A stretch of 64,000 nt of DNA from Piezodorus guildinii (taxonomy: Eukaryota; Arthropoda; Insecta; Hemiptera; Pentatomidae), in contig CM041292.1 in assembly GCA_023052935.1 (NCBI GenBank), positions 28,106,954 through 28,170,953 on the forward strand, written 5' to 3'. Below, piece by piece: positions 23,605 through 37,000 of the stretch (position 1 is its first letter; each line of letters starts with the position of its first letter). Position numbers and translations under genes: made by a program. Below the pieces are notes generated by a model, which saw only the letters and a list, made by a program, of their open reading frames with translations, was not told the origin of the DNA and ran no database searches.

Positions 23605-24387
23605 TCAATTGATGAATCCAATTATATCATCTTCAATTTCAGATATTAATGTCTGATATGGCAATTTAACTAATCTTTCAGTTTCTTTAGAAATTAAATC
23701 ATCATCCTGAGATTTCTTCTTTTGAAATGATGCATTATAAATTCTTATTAATGCATTACGTAAATTAACATTTTCCATGAGTAACAGTTGAATGTTGTTT
23801 TGTAAGTTTGATATACACTTATCAACCAACTTTTTATCTTCAGGAGGCAAAACTCTTTGAACACCCACAACAGATTTATCTGGGTATTTGTGGCCACTGG
23901 AGTCTAATAGTTTAAATAGTTTTGTTTTCAAATCTTCTATAAGGCAGTTTTGCCTCCGAATGTCATGTTCAAATTGAAGTTCTTGTTTACTTAATTGACT
24001 CTGAAGTGAAATTATCTGTTTTTTCACATCTCTTAGTTCTAAAATCAACTTATCATTTTCAGATTTGACTTTTCCTAACGATTCTGAAAGAAATAAACAC
24101 TGTTTCTTTTCATTTTCCAGCAATACTATAGTTTTGTTGTTTCTGTCCTCCAGCACATTAATCCTTGCTTTAAGGTTTAAAATAATTTCATTTTGTTCAT
24201 TAATTCTTATAGCTTGTCTTTTCCTATTACATACAAGACTCCATGCGACATTCAATAAATAGACCATCATCTTAATCTTATCTTCATCATATTCAATTAC
24301 AGGTATACTAATCAGTTCTAACTCATTCACCAAAATATTAAAACATGATGAGATGTTTGCATCTGTGCAAAACTTTGGGTCATACAT
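23605..24387 (-). CDS. Coiled-coil protein resembling SSX2IP/ADIP
   Basis: Uninterrupted frame of 260 codons with no introns. It opens FCTDANISSCFNILVNELE, resembling the FCT-N-homology region of the vertebrate afadin- and alpha-actinin-binding protein SSX2IP/ADIP (a centriolar-satellite and adherens-junction scaffold). The later block ELQFEHDIRRQNCLIEDLK resembles that family's conserved coiled-coil core, and ENVNLRNAL its C-terminal helix. Residues about 60-165 and 185-220 look coiled-coil. It ends acidic (SEIEDD). It is much shorter than vertebrate homologues (about 600 residues), so it is either a compact insect form or one exon or retrocopy. Upstream, CTGCATCAG just before the ATG could be a splice acceptor. 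Function is inferred from resemblance only. Confidence 0.65.
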   Translation of the reverse strand: MYDPKFCTDANISSCFNILVNELELISIPVIEYDEDKIKMMVYLLNVAWSLVCNRKRQAIRINEQNEIILNLKARINVLEDRNNKTIVLLENEKKQCLFLSESLGKVKSENDKLILELRDVKKQIISLQSQLSKQELQFEHDIRRQNCLIEDLKTKLFKLLDSSGHKYPDKSVVGVQRVLPPEDKKLVDKCISNLQNNIQLLLMENVNLRNALIRIYNASFQKKKSQDDDLISKETERLVKLPYQTLISEIEDDIIGFIN

Positions 24388-24419
24388 TTCTGATGCAGGG
24401 GTAATTTTATTAAATTAAC

Positions 24420-25560
24420 TTAATAAAGGAACGTAAAACATCTATAAACTTCAACCCAAACTAAAAAATACATTGTTTTCTCACTTATGTCAAAATCTTA
24501 TCATAAAATTAATAAAACATTTATTGAAGTAAACAAAAAACGTTTAAATATAAGCGAGATCATTCTCCAAGGTTCTATTCAAAATTTCTTTAAGATCGAT
24601 TAAATCCAGAGAACAAAGAACTAATAGAGTGGTGATCAATCATGCACAACTTGATCCACCGTGCTTTTGCATCCCCTCCTTGTTATCTTTATAATCTATT
24701 ATTCATACTTGCGAATGGATTCATAAAAATAGCCCATGAATATGTTACAATGATGGAATGGTTGGATAAGGTGGTAACCCGTTAAATAAGAAATCCTATT
24801 TTGTTTCACCATGAGTTTTAGGCAATCGTTAGCTGATTCGTAGTCCTCGACTATTAAGAAGAAACTATAGACGTGTTTGGTGATCCATCAAGAACACATG
24901 CTACAGGAAACATATTGGGGAACGTTACTTCTCCAGTAAACTTTGCTTCCGCTTCGCTATGACATCGTAAAGTTGCATGTCACATCTGCTACAACATACT
25001 CGTATGTAGATTTTTTGTTTCTACGGACTTGCTTTGTGTCTAGACTCGATTTTCCTAGCGCCTTCTTTAGCTTTTTCGAACAATGCCGATATTCTTATAG
25101 TTATTACAACAATGGCAGGTAATGCAGAGAAGTGCATTAAGAAGAGCACTATCATCCCCTCCCCCTCTCCTCGCAATCATAATTTCCTCCATCTTACACT
25201 AGGAAAACTAACAAATAAAGTCATTGAAACTGAACTCTATGTTAAACTGAAAATCAATTATTACTTCTTAAATTGTTTACAAAGTTGTAATATATGTACA
25301 TTACCTTTTCATGTAATAAATGTATGATATAAACATATACTAATCTAAGCCAAAAAAAATATATCAATAAATAAATTAAAGAGTAACTCTCTATATCTTC
25401 GTTTGATATAATAGAATAATTAACACATAGTTAGTCATTCTTAATAAAGTTTTCTTTCATTTTAACAAGGTCAATAATACTTTTACTGGCATAATTAATA
25501 TTTATAATGTCAAATTCAAGGAGGACATCTTCTAGAACATATAGTGAATGGCATATTAAT
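24420..25560. other. Upstream flank of the coiled-coil gene
   Basis: No gene recognised. The stretch 24600-25200 is less AT-rich than its surroundings and could hold the promoter, or an unrelated first exon on either strand. A plus-strand frame at 25034-25327 has no recognisable feature. Confidence 0.25.
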
Positions 25561-25574
25561 GTAAATGTTTATAG

Positions 25575-25862
25575 TTTGTTTGTTTATTTATTTAACGTCA
25601 CTTTATGCTACTATGGCTAATCGGACGATGCTATGGTGGGAGTGCTAAATTTTGTCTATCCAGGTTTTATTAGGATAGGGATCTTTAACGAGTACCTGAC
25701 ATCGCACAGGCTCGGGACCACCTTTTAACGTCCCTTCCGAAGGACGGCGTAACTAAGGATTTTTTACTCCCATTAAAAAATCCTAGGACCACCTGCGGGT
25801 TTGAACCCGTTACCTTTGGTATAGGAGGCTGTTACGCTAACCACCCAGCTACAAGTGATCCC
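25575..25862 (-). mobile_element. SINE C, full copy with target duplication
   Basis: On the minus strand a tRNA-like head (TGTAGCTGGGTGGTTAGCG box A region, GGGTTCAAACCC box B) is followed by the family body (ATCCTAGG mirror, CTTCGGAAGGGACG, CTGTGCGATGTCAGG). The 3' end is rich in AAATAAA. A perfect 14-bp duplication GTAAATGTTTATAG flanks it (25561-25574 and 25863-25876). Confidence 0.85.
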
Positions 25863-26274
25863 GTAAATGTTTATAGCATGATAATGAATTTTATAAAATT
25901 ATGCCAGTGTTAATGAGAGGTACTGCTAATGATTATAAATCAAATGAAGGCATCAGATCTAGTCATTCTGAAGCTTGTATGAAGAGCTGTTATTTTCATA
26001 CCATTGAGACCTCCTCAATGACTGCTTAGTTTTAACTAGTCAGAAGGAATAAGAAGATACCACTAAAGTGTAGTCATAGCAAGGAAGAAATGAATGTGGA
26101 GGCTGTCCTGTTAAGGATGAAATTCTTTATCGGTATTATTAAGATACAACCATTGAAGTTGACGATTACACTGAAAAGTAAGAAGAGTACTGAAGATTGG
26201 TTTGAGTTACAGATGAAGCCAACAATGCCAAGATAATCCACATTCATTATATCCATACATTACTGCTATGTTTT

Positions 26275-26430
26275 TCAACAACCTGGTGTTGAGTGCGATT
26301 TAGTAAGCCAAATCTCCTCCTTACATCAAAATTGGCCTAGACACAGTACAAATCCCAATATGTTTTGAGCCTAAGACACTTTATGGGTTGTAGAGATCTT
26401 AGGCTGGCCAAAGGAACTTGACCATAGAAT
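26275..26430 (+). mobile_element. SINE A fragment (3' body)
   Basis: Aligns with the SINE A body from AACCTGGCGGCTGAGCG through GAGCCTAAGACACTTTATGG to GGTTGTAG. It is strongly diverged and lacks the tRNA head. Confidence 0.6.
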
Positions 26431-29400
26431 AGTATATAGTATATATAGTATAGAAACTAAACATTATAAAATTAAAAGAAAAATAATATGAGGGAGATAG
26501 GGAATACTGGAAGTAATTATAAATTGAATGTATATTTAAACACCTATTTTATTATGAAAAATATATAACAGTTGCTTCTATACATCTTGACATAATTTCT
26601 AAAGGTGTATACAGGATTGGTTCTTACATCATAGTAAGTCTAAAACATCCTAATTCAGCGAGTATCAAGAAGCAGTGAACTACTTTTTTTAAAAATACAA
26701 CATTAAATTTACTGTACATTGAATGGTGAAAGATAAAACTTCACACTTTTGAGTATGAGTAGCTTGCCAAAAGTTTAGTTTTACTTAAAATCTAAATGTT
26801 TTGGCGACAAAACAATAGACATATTTATGTACACTACTAGTACAGTTATTTCAACAATAGACACATATATTGCTCACACTGAAAATGTAGTGTTAACAAT
26901 TTCTTACATACATCTACATTACATTCCGAACATGTCTCGTTATCATCATGAAACTTCAAATGTTAAAGGGAGATAACTCAAATGAAAACATGGTTGTAAA
27001 TAATAATTTTTACAAATACGCAAAATTTACTCTAATTAAAGATACATTAGAACTCCTTAGATATATGCATTAACTAAAAAGAGAAAGATTAAATTTAAAT
27101 TAAGCTATTACAGGTAAAGTCAAATTTCATTGAGATCTGTTCTTGAAATATTCTATAATTTTGGAGTAGTCTGAACAGGTAAAATTTTTAATATTTGTTG
27201 GTTAACAATAATTAATAAAAATAAAGAAAGTATGTAGTAAATGAGTTCACTTTTGGCTTCTCAAAAGTACCAAATAATTAGTTTTTCTTTAATCAAAATA
27301 CAAAAATATATGAACAAACAAATTACAAATTATTAATAACTAATGTTTAGGATATAAACCTGTTAAATGTTGATTTATATTATCAGAATCAACTGAGTGA
27401 TATTTATCTTCTTCTTGATATTTCTTATTCAACTTCCAGGACGAAATAATAGGGGGGATGAGAAAATAAATGAATAAGATACGATTGAATAGAAAACAAT
27501 GAAAGAATAATTGATAATTAAATATAGTATTTAAGAATAATGAGTTCGAAGTATTCATGATTGAGAGAGTGCTTTAAATTATCAATAATTAGTCACAACA
27601 TACTAGCATACAAGCTCATATCATTAAACAACAATTTACCACAGCTATGACGAAAAGACTCGATTCTTGCGATTCTGAGTCCAAAAAATGGTTAAATTAA
27701 ATTTTTAACAAACTAAGAATATATCCTTATGCTACTTTACTAATGCATTTACATGACAATTTAGAAAAGTAGCATACTGTTTTCATTATATATCCTACAA
27801 ACTAACATGTAGCAAAAAATATTTTACAAATATCACATATTTTCAAAAAAGTGAATCTACTAACAATAGTATAAAGTATAATGGGTTACTGGAATGAAGC
27901 CAATAATAAAATCTCCGTTGGGCAAAACCATACACTTATTTACATTGACAACAATTACTTTTAGTATAATAAAAGATGGAAGTGATATTCAGTATTTTAT
28001 TAATAAGTATATACACAGATAGACAGGTGATATATATTTATTCATTTGCTATGATTAATTGCTAAAGTTTTTGATCCACTTATTTTGGTTTAGTGAATTA
28101 TAAGTTCTTGAAAGACTTGATTTTTTTCCCCACTATGCTGATACATTAATAAAATAAATGATTATCTCAAATGATATTATTCTAGTGTCACCTTTATATT
28201 ATTTAAATTTTGCCTGTGACTCTAATTAAATACTTTGCGATCTTGAAAGAATAGTTGGATTATATTAAAACAACTATTCATACTATTATTTCTTCAACTA
28301 ACTTATGAGTATGGATTGTAATGTGCTTACTCACCATGTTCTTTCAGAAGGTGATAACTTAATGGCGTATGCTTTGTAGATTCTAGTATTTCGTCAAAAA
28401 TAATTTAAAAAATATTAGAAAAAAAATGTGAAACTCTCTTAAACAGGGATAAAAATAAATTAATATAATATTGAAAATTATAGAAAAATAAACAAAAGTT
28501 GTTATTATTAAGTTTAGAAATATTTAAAAAATAATTAAATATCAATACTAAGGAACCTAATAAGCCTGTATTAAATTTAGTTTTAGTTTTACATGTATTA
28601 AACTTAGTATACTTAAGAATAGTTCTTTATTTATTGATTTGTGAACACTAGTTTGTTTGATAAATTTATTAATTGAGATAAGTCCAAAAAACAAATTTAA
28701 TAATTTATAATCCAGTCTTTTATCTTATCATATTAAGAAACGGGTATCCATCCCAACAACATCTGAATAATTCAAGCAATAATTGGAAAGTATGCTATGG
28801 GGCTTGATGTTTTAATTCATTCCTGAAAACAAATTAGAAGCAGTAGAAAAAAAAGTCAATAAAAAAGAAAGTTATTAATTGTTTTTTTGCATGTGGTAAG
28901 GAACAAAGTAGAAAACTCCCTCATCTTTCTAACTGCCCTAATAATTAAGACATAAATGTGTTTTTAACAATGCAATACAGATGATATATTTTTGAGTTGT
29001 CCACAAATTCAACATTTCATAAAATAATAAGATAACAAAATAAAAATGTTATGAAATTAAATTTTCACCTTACTGTAACTACTTATGTTAACGTATGGTA
29101 TAGAAGATATCTTGGAAGTTATTTTGTTAATGTTTGTTGTATACAGTAAAATGTTGATTATTTTTAAATTACAAAATCTTCATGAATTGTGCAAGCTTCA
29201 AACGATCTTATCTGAGTATTGAAGGTACTTTATGTACAAAATGTACACATTAATATTATATTCTTTACTTATCAATTTTATTTATAGAAACTATACAATA
29301 ATATAAAATCTTAAATTTATATTTAAAATTAAGAGACTTTTATTATAACCTCCCCTCGTCGTATAAAATACTTAAATAATATAGGCATATGCTGATAGAC

Positions 29401-29708
29401 TACAAAACTTTGAAGAAATGCTGACCAGTTTTTGAACATTTCTTTGATAAGTATTATGAGCAATCGCTAGGTGTTCTCTTCAGTTGGTTTCCTCAAAAAA
29501 ACTTCAATAAGGATAAATTAAACTTCATAGTTAGTTGTATTGATTGATTATTTCTATTACTAAATAATATTATGTAATTTAACCTTAAACTCTACTGTAA
29601 GACATAGAGTGAAGGATCATGGTTATGAAAATTCCAGGTTTTCTCTTTATCTTATTTGAGTATAAACACTGCAGAAAGCTAATAGAACATTAAACATTAA
29701 AAAAAAAA

Positions 29709-29714
<6 letters not shown>
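26431..29714. other. AT-rich intergenic stretch
   Basis: No gene, RNA or recognisable element seen on either strand. It may include the far 3' flank of the CUB/LDLa gene. Confidence 0.4.

Positions 29715-29769
<55 letters not shown>
29715..29769. repeat. (AT)n microsatellite
   Basis: About 27 near-perfect AT units. Confidence 0.95.
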
Positions 29770-29772
<3 letters not shown>

Positions 29773-29871
29773 TTTTAATACTATTTAAGAAATATTCGCT
29801 GATAACTCAAGGGACTGGAGTTTATTTAATCTACAAAAATAATCTTCTTTATTAATATCATTAATTTTTTT

Positions 29872-30425
29872 TTACATTTTCTATAGGGCCCAGCAGGAAT
29901 AATATTTATGAAACCTAGAAAGTTTATGGTTTTTTTTTTCCAATAATTTTCTTTTCTAATAATCAGTTAAGAAATATTGATAATCAGAGAAATATGCTTT
30001 GATAAATATTCATAATATAGTTATTGCACTGTCTTTGACATTTTGAATTTTTAAAAATTACATTGCTAATAATTTATCAATACTTATAAATGAACCAATA
30101 ATTATATTCACTCTGGCAATGATCAAAAGTACATTTTCATTGTACATAATCACCAAAAAAATATTTATTAATGTATTTTTTACATTTTCTATAGACCCCA
30201 GCAGGAATAATATTTACGAAACCTAGAAAGATTAAAGTTTTTTAACAGTGATATTTTTTTATTTTCTAATTCAGTTAGGATGTATGAATAATCAGAGAAA
30301 TATGCTTTAGTAAATAGTCATAGTATAGTTACTGCACTGTATTTGAAATTTTTTAAAATTATATTGCTAATAATTTATCAATAATTATATTCCCTCTGGC
30401 AGTGATCAAAAGTACATTTTCATTG
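29872..30425. repeat. Tandem duplication of about 250 bp, period 308
   Basis: Two diverged copies, 29872-30142 and 30180-30425, share CATTTTCTATAG, CCCAGCAGGAATAATATTTA, AATCAGAGAAATATGCTTT and GATCAAAAGTACATTTTCAT in the same order and spacing. They lie just beyond or within the 3' UTR of the CUB/LDLa gene. No coding potential seen. Confidence 0.85.
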
Positions 30426-30725
30426 GGGAATAAAAGATCAAATTAAAGTCAAATAACATAGTAATGAGGAAACCAATGAACAAAATGGCTATCCAGTAAA
30501 ACATTTTTCAATACTTATTAACAATAAAAAAATAAGTGGACATCTCAATGCTCATGCTCCGATATGATGTTATAAGAGGTTTGGTTAAAAAACATCCATT
30601 TTTAAAAAGACATTTAGCCTGGTTCTGATTTCCTGAGTATGCCCACTAATCAACTAATCATTGTCAAGGAAGCCCCCAGATCCCTAATCTGTACATTATT
30701 TACAGTTGAGGGGAGGTGTGGGGTA

Positions 30726-31028
30726 TCAGTAGTCAGTATCATCAGGAGATTTGGAGCAACAAGGACAGCATATTCTGCAGGCTAGGATGAGGCAGGCTAG
30801 AGCCAAGAGTGCACCACCGCAGGCCCCCAGCCCTAATATTGTCCAGTTAGTTGGAGGTGGTTCTGCTCTAGCAGCACAAGTTTCAGGGCCTTCATCTCCG
30901 CTCTCGTTGTGCCAGCCTGGGCAGTTGACGATTCCATTGCAAACCAAATGCCCAGGTATACAGAGTCCAGAATCCCCAGGGCATAAGAAGTCACACTCTC
31001 CTCTTGGTGAAGCACTTGCTCCCAGTTC
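30726..31028 (-). CDS. CUB/LDLa gene last exon (LDLa, TM, tail)
   Basis: 100 codons plus TGA, acceptor TAATTTTTAG. An LDLa module has six cysteines (exon residues 12, 16, 23, 30, 36, 51) and an acidic NESGDE end that may bind calcium. A Pro-rich stalk and an NWT glycosylation site follow. The transmembrane helix spans about residues 63-84 (LGACGGALLALACLILA). A Cys cluster RICCPCC, suited to palmitoylation, and the short acidic tail SPDDTDY complete the protein. Confidence 0.9.
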   Translation of the reverse strand, partial: ELGASASPRGECDFLCPGDSGLCIPGHLVCNGIVNCPGWHNESGDEGPETCAARAEPPPTNWTILGLGACGGALLALACLILACRICCPCCSKSPDDTDY

Positions 31029-34000
31029 CTAAAAATTAAGAATACAATTAGTTTGATTAATAAATTATTTTTTTAATTTGAAGACTTGATTATTAATTAA
31101 ATCTGTACAACATCTCTTCTTTATTACAATTTTTTTTATTAATTCTAATCATATTATATCATATATTGTACATTTTGAGGTCTTTCCTCATCTTCAGATA
31201 CATTACTAAAAATATTTATCTAATTATAACAAAGATTTATAGATTTTAGTGTTATTACAAGCACATTTATGTTTGTTAAATATAATGTGATTTGATTATT
31301 CCATAAATATTTCAGTCAAATATCCAATATGAGACAAAAACAAAAGTGTGGAATGGTCATTTTAATTTATTACTGTCTGAATTAAATAATTTGAACTGAA
31401 TAATAGTAAATAAGAAAGTTATTATCATGCCAGTGAGAATGATGGTTAAATTAGCAAATTTCCTCATATTTCGATAAATAGGATGTTTTCTAACAAGACA
31501 TAAAACATGAAAGTAAAATTTTATAACATTTACTTTTTAAAAATAAATTAAATTGATTCCATATCATTCTCAGTGGCTCAATTAATTTTTTTTTTCTTTG
31601 GTTGGTGCTACAGGCCTTTGAAACCGTTAGCTGAATTTTATATTTTTATTGGTAGACTGGTGTGCAAACCACACAGCCAACGGCTCCCTGTCTCAAATAA
31701 TAGTATGTAAATTTACTATTAAAATAGCAGAAATGTTATTAACAGATCAAATATATGGCAATTTCTTCTGCTCAATTCATGAAACTGACATAATAAAGTA
31801 GCCTAGAACATACAAAATTCATTAACTTAAAACAATAAATATAGAAAAAAGAATTTAATTAGTCATTACAAATTAGTGCTTATTTAGAAAAATGGTATTT
31901 TTGATTTATAATGATTTATCATTTAGCTAATTATTTTTTATTGATTCTCAGTTATATATTTTAATACCAGGGCGATCAAAAATATCCTTAGTATCTTAAA
32001 AGTTGGATGATTTCAATTGAACACTATCCCATCTGGAAACTTATCATTTACCTCAGTCAGCTTGCTTGTCATGAGAGTGCCATCAGGATTGCGAGGGAGG
32101 TGAAACAGTTCTGTCCAGGCAATCTTGAAGGCTGCTCGAGCTGGAGTCATGGTGCCAATAAACTGGATCCTCACGGAAGGTGATTCTCCAGGAGTCTGTC
32201 CTGTCAGATCAACTGAGGTTAGAGGTGGCATTTCTTTAGAGCTGACATTGTGACCACATATGGACATGAAGGGATGTTCTGGTCGCCCAGGTAGATACAC
32301 CTCCAGCCTTCCATCCTGACAGTCCCTTGTAGTGAATCGAACCTAGAATATACCAATAGTATTGAAAATCTTGTTTTGTAGTATATTTATTTCCAATAAT
32401 TAAATGAAACAGAAAAAATATTAAGGATTATTTTATAATAGCTCATTTAGAAGGAACAGTTAATTTGGGTATATAAGCCAGGTAATTTTTTTTTATTAGT
32501 TGACAAAATTTATTGGGAAATACTAATTTAGGATATTCTTGATGATGACAAGATGGACAAAACTTTGTTTAGCATGATAAAATAATTATAGAGAGAAAAT
32601 GGATTAAAATATATATTGATCGACCTTTAAAATCATAATTATACAATAGGCCTCTCAGTCACACATCTTAACAAGTAAGAACAAAAAGTTTATATTCAAA
32701 CTACAATAGTTGAGCACACATAGTAATTAAGGCCTTTCTATATACTCCAGTAACTGTCAGAGTGGAATCCTACATTCTGACTTATTTATCGGACACATGG
32801 ATCTTACTGTGCTCTGATGCTAACAGTTTGATGATATTTGAAAAGCAAATTCTTAAAAGAACGTTTGATCGGTAATTACAGGCTGGATAATGTACAGTTG
32901 TGCCAAATCTACCAGGAACCTGATTTTGTACACTATATGACCATAAAGACTGGAGTGGTCTGGGCATGATGCAAGAATGGACTGTGGCTCACCACTAAGA
33001 AATTATTGTCTGGGTTAGTAGAGGGAAGAAGAAAGAGAGAACGGGCATAGCTTGGATGAACAAACAGAAGCCAATGCCCTGGAATTTATGAATACGACAT
33101 CTTGGTGGACCATCCCACAAGACATAGGGGAATGGAGGCGAAATCGTATGGCAACGAAGACGTTTTGAGGGGTTGGGAACGATCATAATCAAAATCACAA
33201 ATATAACTATTGTATAAACACCTGACAACAATGGTCTATAAAACGAATAACTCCCATTTATGCGATTTCTATGGAGCTTTACTTGAGCTATATAAATTTT
33301 AGGAAAATATATCAGCTTGTTCCGAATACAAAAAGACTCACTACCGCTGAAATGGGATTTTTTAAGCGAGTAGTGAAGAAAATAAGGAGGGATTTTGCCC
33401 GGAATGAAATAATTAGGGAGGACCGAACAGTTTCATCCACGAAAAGCGGGATCAAGGAGAGTCAATTGAAATGGTTCGGCCATATAAGTATAATGCTGGA
33501 AGAGAAAAAAGATGAGAGCAGAAAGAAAGAGACCCGTTAGTAGGCTGCAAACCACCTTTAATGATTATGAGAAAAAAATCCAGGGAAAATCGTGGTAAGA
33601 CAATGGCACAGCTGAAGCGTATGGCTATGGACCGAGAAGAATGAAACAAGTGGTCCGAGGCAAAGCAAGCTCTACTTTAAAAGGAACTAGAGAGCTAGTG
33701 AAAAAAAAAAAGTTCCGAATATTAAATCTCGTGTTGGTGTAAAATATTATTATTATAAATTAATATTATATAATATTAGTACTAACCATAATTTAATCAC
33801 TAACCTTATCAAAGTGTAGCCATACATCCCGGTCCTTGTTAACTCTGATCTCCCAGATACATCTGATGCTCCTAGGTGGCTCCGTATACCCAAGCGCCTC
33901 GTAATGTGGGAAGTGCAACTCTCCCTCAGTGCTGGCTGGTATGACCGCAGGCCCGCAGAGAGGGCTGTGCACGAACTCATACCTCGCTTCGAAGAGGGCT

Positions 34001-37000
34001 CCTGAGTGCTTGAAGTAGTTGGAAGCTGCCCTGGAAGAATCTACCCTCAGCTCCAGGTTGAGGGACTCGGAAGAAGAGACGACCCTGGCGACGGGCGCTC
34101 CGACCTGGATGGCGGTGTTCCTGCAATGGCAGTGAGCTCCTGGCCCAGGGCCGGAGGGCACCTTGGTGCTGTTCCCAGGCTCCCAGATCAGCAGTTTGTC
34201 GTGCCTTCCGCCCCAGCAGTCCTCGCAGGAACCCAAGTTGTAAGGCAGTTCCTGCAAAAGAGTTCGCCATGCTTCAATGGTTCGTTATAAACATCAGCAA
34301 GTATAGTAAAAATATGGTGTGGCCAACCCACGACTTTCACTTATATCAGTTTATAAAATCAATTTAAGAACAATTAAAATAAGTTAGTGTTAAAATTTTT
34401 TTAAAGAATTATATTCAGTTCAGACTTCAACGTCAGAACACCTTCTCCCGGCGACATATAATAGGAATCTTGGGAGCTAAAGGTCTTGATGGAAGATGAA
34501 ACTCTTCATCTTCTGAAGATTGGTTCTCCTGACTATTCGCCGAAGTATGGAGTTCTAGAACGTCTGAAGCTGTTTTAGAGGTGCATCATAGTCGGTTGTG
34601 TAATGGTCCTTGTAAAATTGATTCGATAATTTATTATCATTCAAACATAGACCATATTATTTAGCAACATCGTAATTACTATGAATTCACGGTTTGCTTT
34701 GACTAAATTAGTAAAATGTTAGATAAGTGTTATTTCAGCTAAATCTTGTCGCTGTAACAGTTGTCGAGAGGTCTTATTTAGAAAAAATTAAATCCAAAAA
34801 AGAGACTACGTCATAAATGAAAGAATATATGATAAATTGAGTTTACAATCAGTAAAAGGCAAAGAAGAGGACAGTTGAAATGGTACAGCAAGTCTGGAGA
34901 ATAGACGATACCCGAAAGGCAAGGTGGTTAGAGAGAAAGAGGTTCTTTATTTAAATTGTTATTATTTATAACTTTAAGTGTTTTTTATTCAAACCTCAAT
35001 AAGCTGTTTAGTTTTTGATTATATTCTTTAAATATTTTCATTCAAATATTATCATTTTACATTAATGTTTGTTTTCGTATTTTATTAATCTTATCTTATT
35101 ATTGTACTTACCTTATTATTATTTTTTCTGGTAATTGTATTGGTTGTCATTTTTTTTGTTCTCAGTGATTACTTTATTTTTTATTATTATTATTATTTTT
35201 TTTTTTTACTGGAGGAAAGAATAGGGAGGGAACTACAAAATAATACACTAGTATAACAGTAATCTGTTAATCGATGACTCACGTTAAGCGCTCTATAATA
35301 TTTAGCGAAAAATTTGATTACGGTTTTTTTACCAGTAGACATTCGTCCATAATATATGATGGTATATTATTATCGATGAACTGTGAGATAAAAGTGTATA
35401 ATTACCCCTCTCACATGATAAATTATGTATTTTTTTAATGGTTCATTTTGTTTGGATTACCATTATTATCAAATAATACCTTTTAATACTTTAAACACTT
35501 CGTCGTGGGTGCTATTTTTTAATTTCGTACAGTAACGCTAACACGCAAAGTATAGAAATAATAGCGTGTCGCATGAAAATCCGACCAATAATTTTTATAT
35601 CATGTTTGATATGAAATAAATATACTGTAATATATAACATTTCTTCCATTTTTTGCCAAATCAATAGATGGAATAGTTTAGATAAAATATATCTATAAAA
35701 ATATTTTATTTCATACATAAAAATGAAAACATAATGATGTTATGTTTACTATTAAATACAGTTACCTGTATTGTGTAATAACGAATAATTATTTAATTTT
35801 TAAAAATAATAACTTCGTCTTCTAATATTTTTTTTTCGTTGTTAAAAGGTTATATATATTGATAGTTTCTGGGATACCATGACGTAAGCACGTACGATTT
35901 TTTGTCATTTGAATATTTGGTTTGAGCTTTAAAGCGTCAAAAACGCCTATTATTTTTCAAACTTTTCCTTCTTCTTCCATTGGCGCGAAAAGCCGTGTAG
36001 GCCTCTAGGTGTAATCTGCTGGGAGATTACATTCACGTTTCTCGATGCATTTTGTAGTGTAGGGTCATCACTCCCTACGCCTAATTTTGAGATTGGCCAC
36101 CATTTGGCTGACGGGTCTCAAATACCCGGAGTAGAGGCTGTGAGTGAATCTCATTTAATTACATCCTTATAAAAGCCCCACCGGGACTGGGATTCGAACT
36201 CCCAACCTTTAGCATAAGAACTTAGCCACGGGCTCCTCTTTCAAACTCTAGGGTCGAAAAATATGTAAAAAAAACCCATAATAATTAAGTATTGAATACT
36301 CCTTTCCATATGAAAATATTTCTTCCGAACATACCTTTATCAAATTATTACCTTGCAACGCCCTCCACAGTATCCTACACTTTAACTCCTCATTCCACTT
36401 ACTTAAAACCATATCGCGCCATTCTGACCTTTACGTTCTTACCCCCAGAACTAAAACTTTCGACCGTTCTATGTTGTCCGCTGTGCTACTCTCTAGAATT
36501 CTCTACCAACCCATATCCGCCATACTGCTTATTTTCCCTCATTCAAATCCCAAAATTTCTAATACCTTCTGTCATTCCAAATGGACGATGAGCAATGGTG
36601 ATTTCAATTCTAGATAACTGACATTGAATGAAAGAAAATAACTGTTTACTGCCTAAATTTTAATTATGTTTTCAATTCATACATTTTTTATTTTGTTAAA
36701 TATAAGATTTTTTTTTATTTAAAAGTATAAAATATTTATCTTTATCTCACAATTGTAAATGATAAATATTTATGTGTCTGTAGGCCAGACATATTAAGTA
36801 TTTCAATTGTACATAATTGTTATTTTAAAGAGACCCAATCCTGGATTATTTTTCTATTCTATTCTACATATTGTGTGTGCTTTTGAAGATAGTTACATTT
36901 ACAACATTGTTATACGCAAGGCTCTCTCTTGCCGTATTGCCATAAATATGAAAACGAAAAAATTTCGAAATGTTGCCTGAGCATAACTGTATATTTATTG

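Noticed and set aside
29715..29769. AT repeats as CRISPR-like or origin elements
   Set aside because: They are simple dinucleotide microsatellites, with no spacers or associated genes, in a eukaryotic intron-rich setting.
33977..34290. Long open frames on both strands over the GC-rich exon at 33805-34251
   Set aside because: They follow from high GC and few stop codons. Only the frame with CUB motifs and phase-matched splice sites is real.
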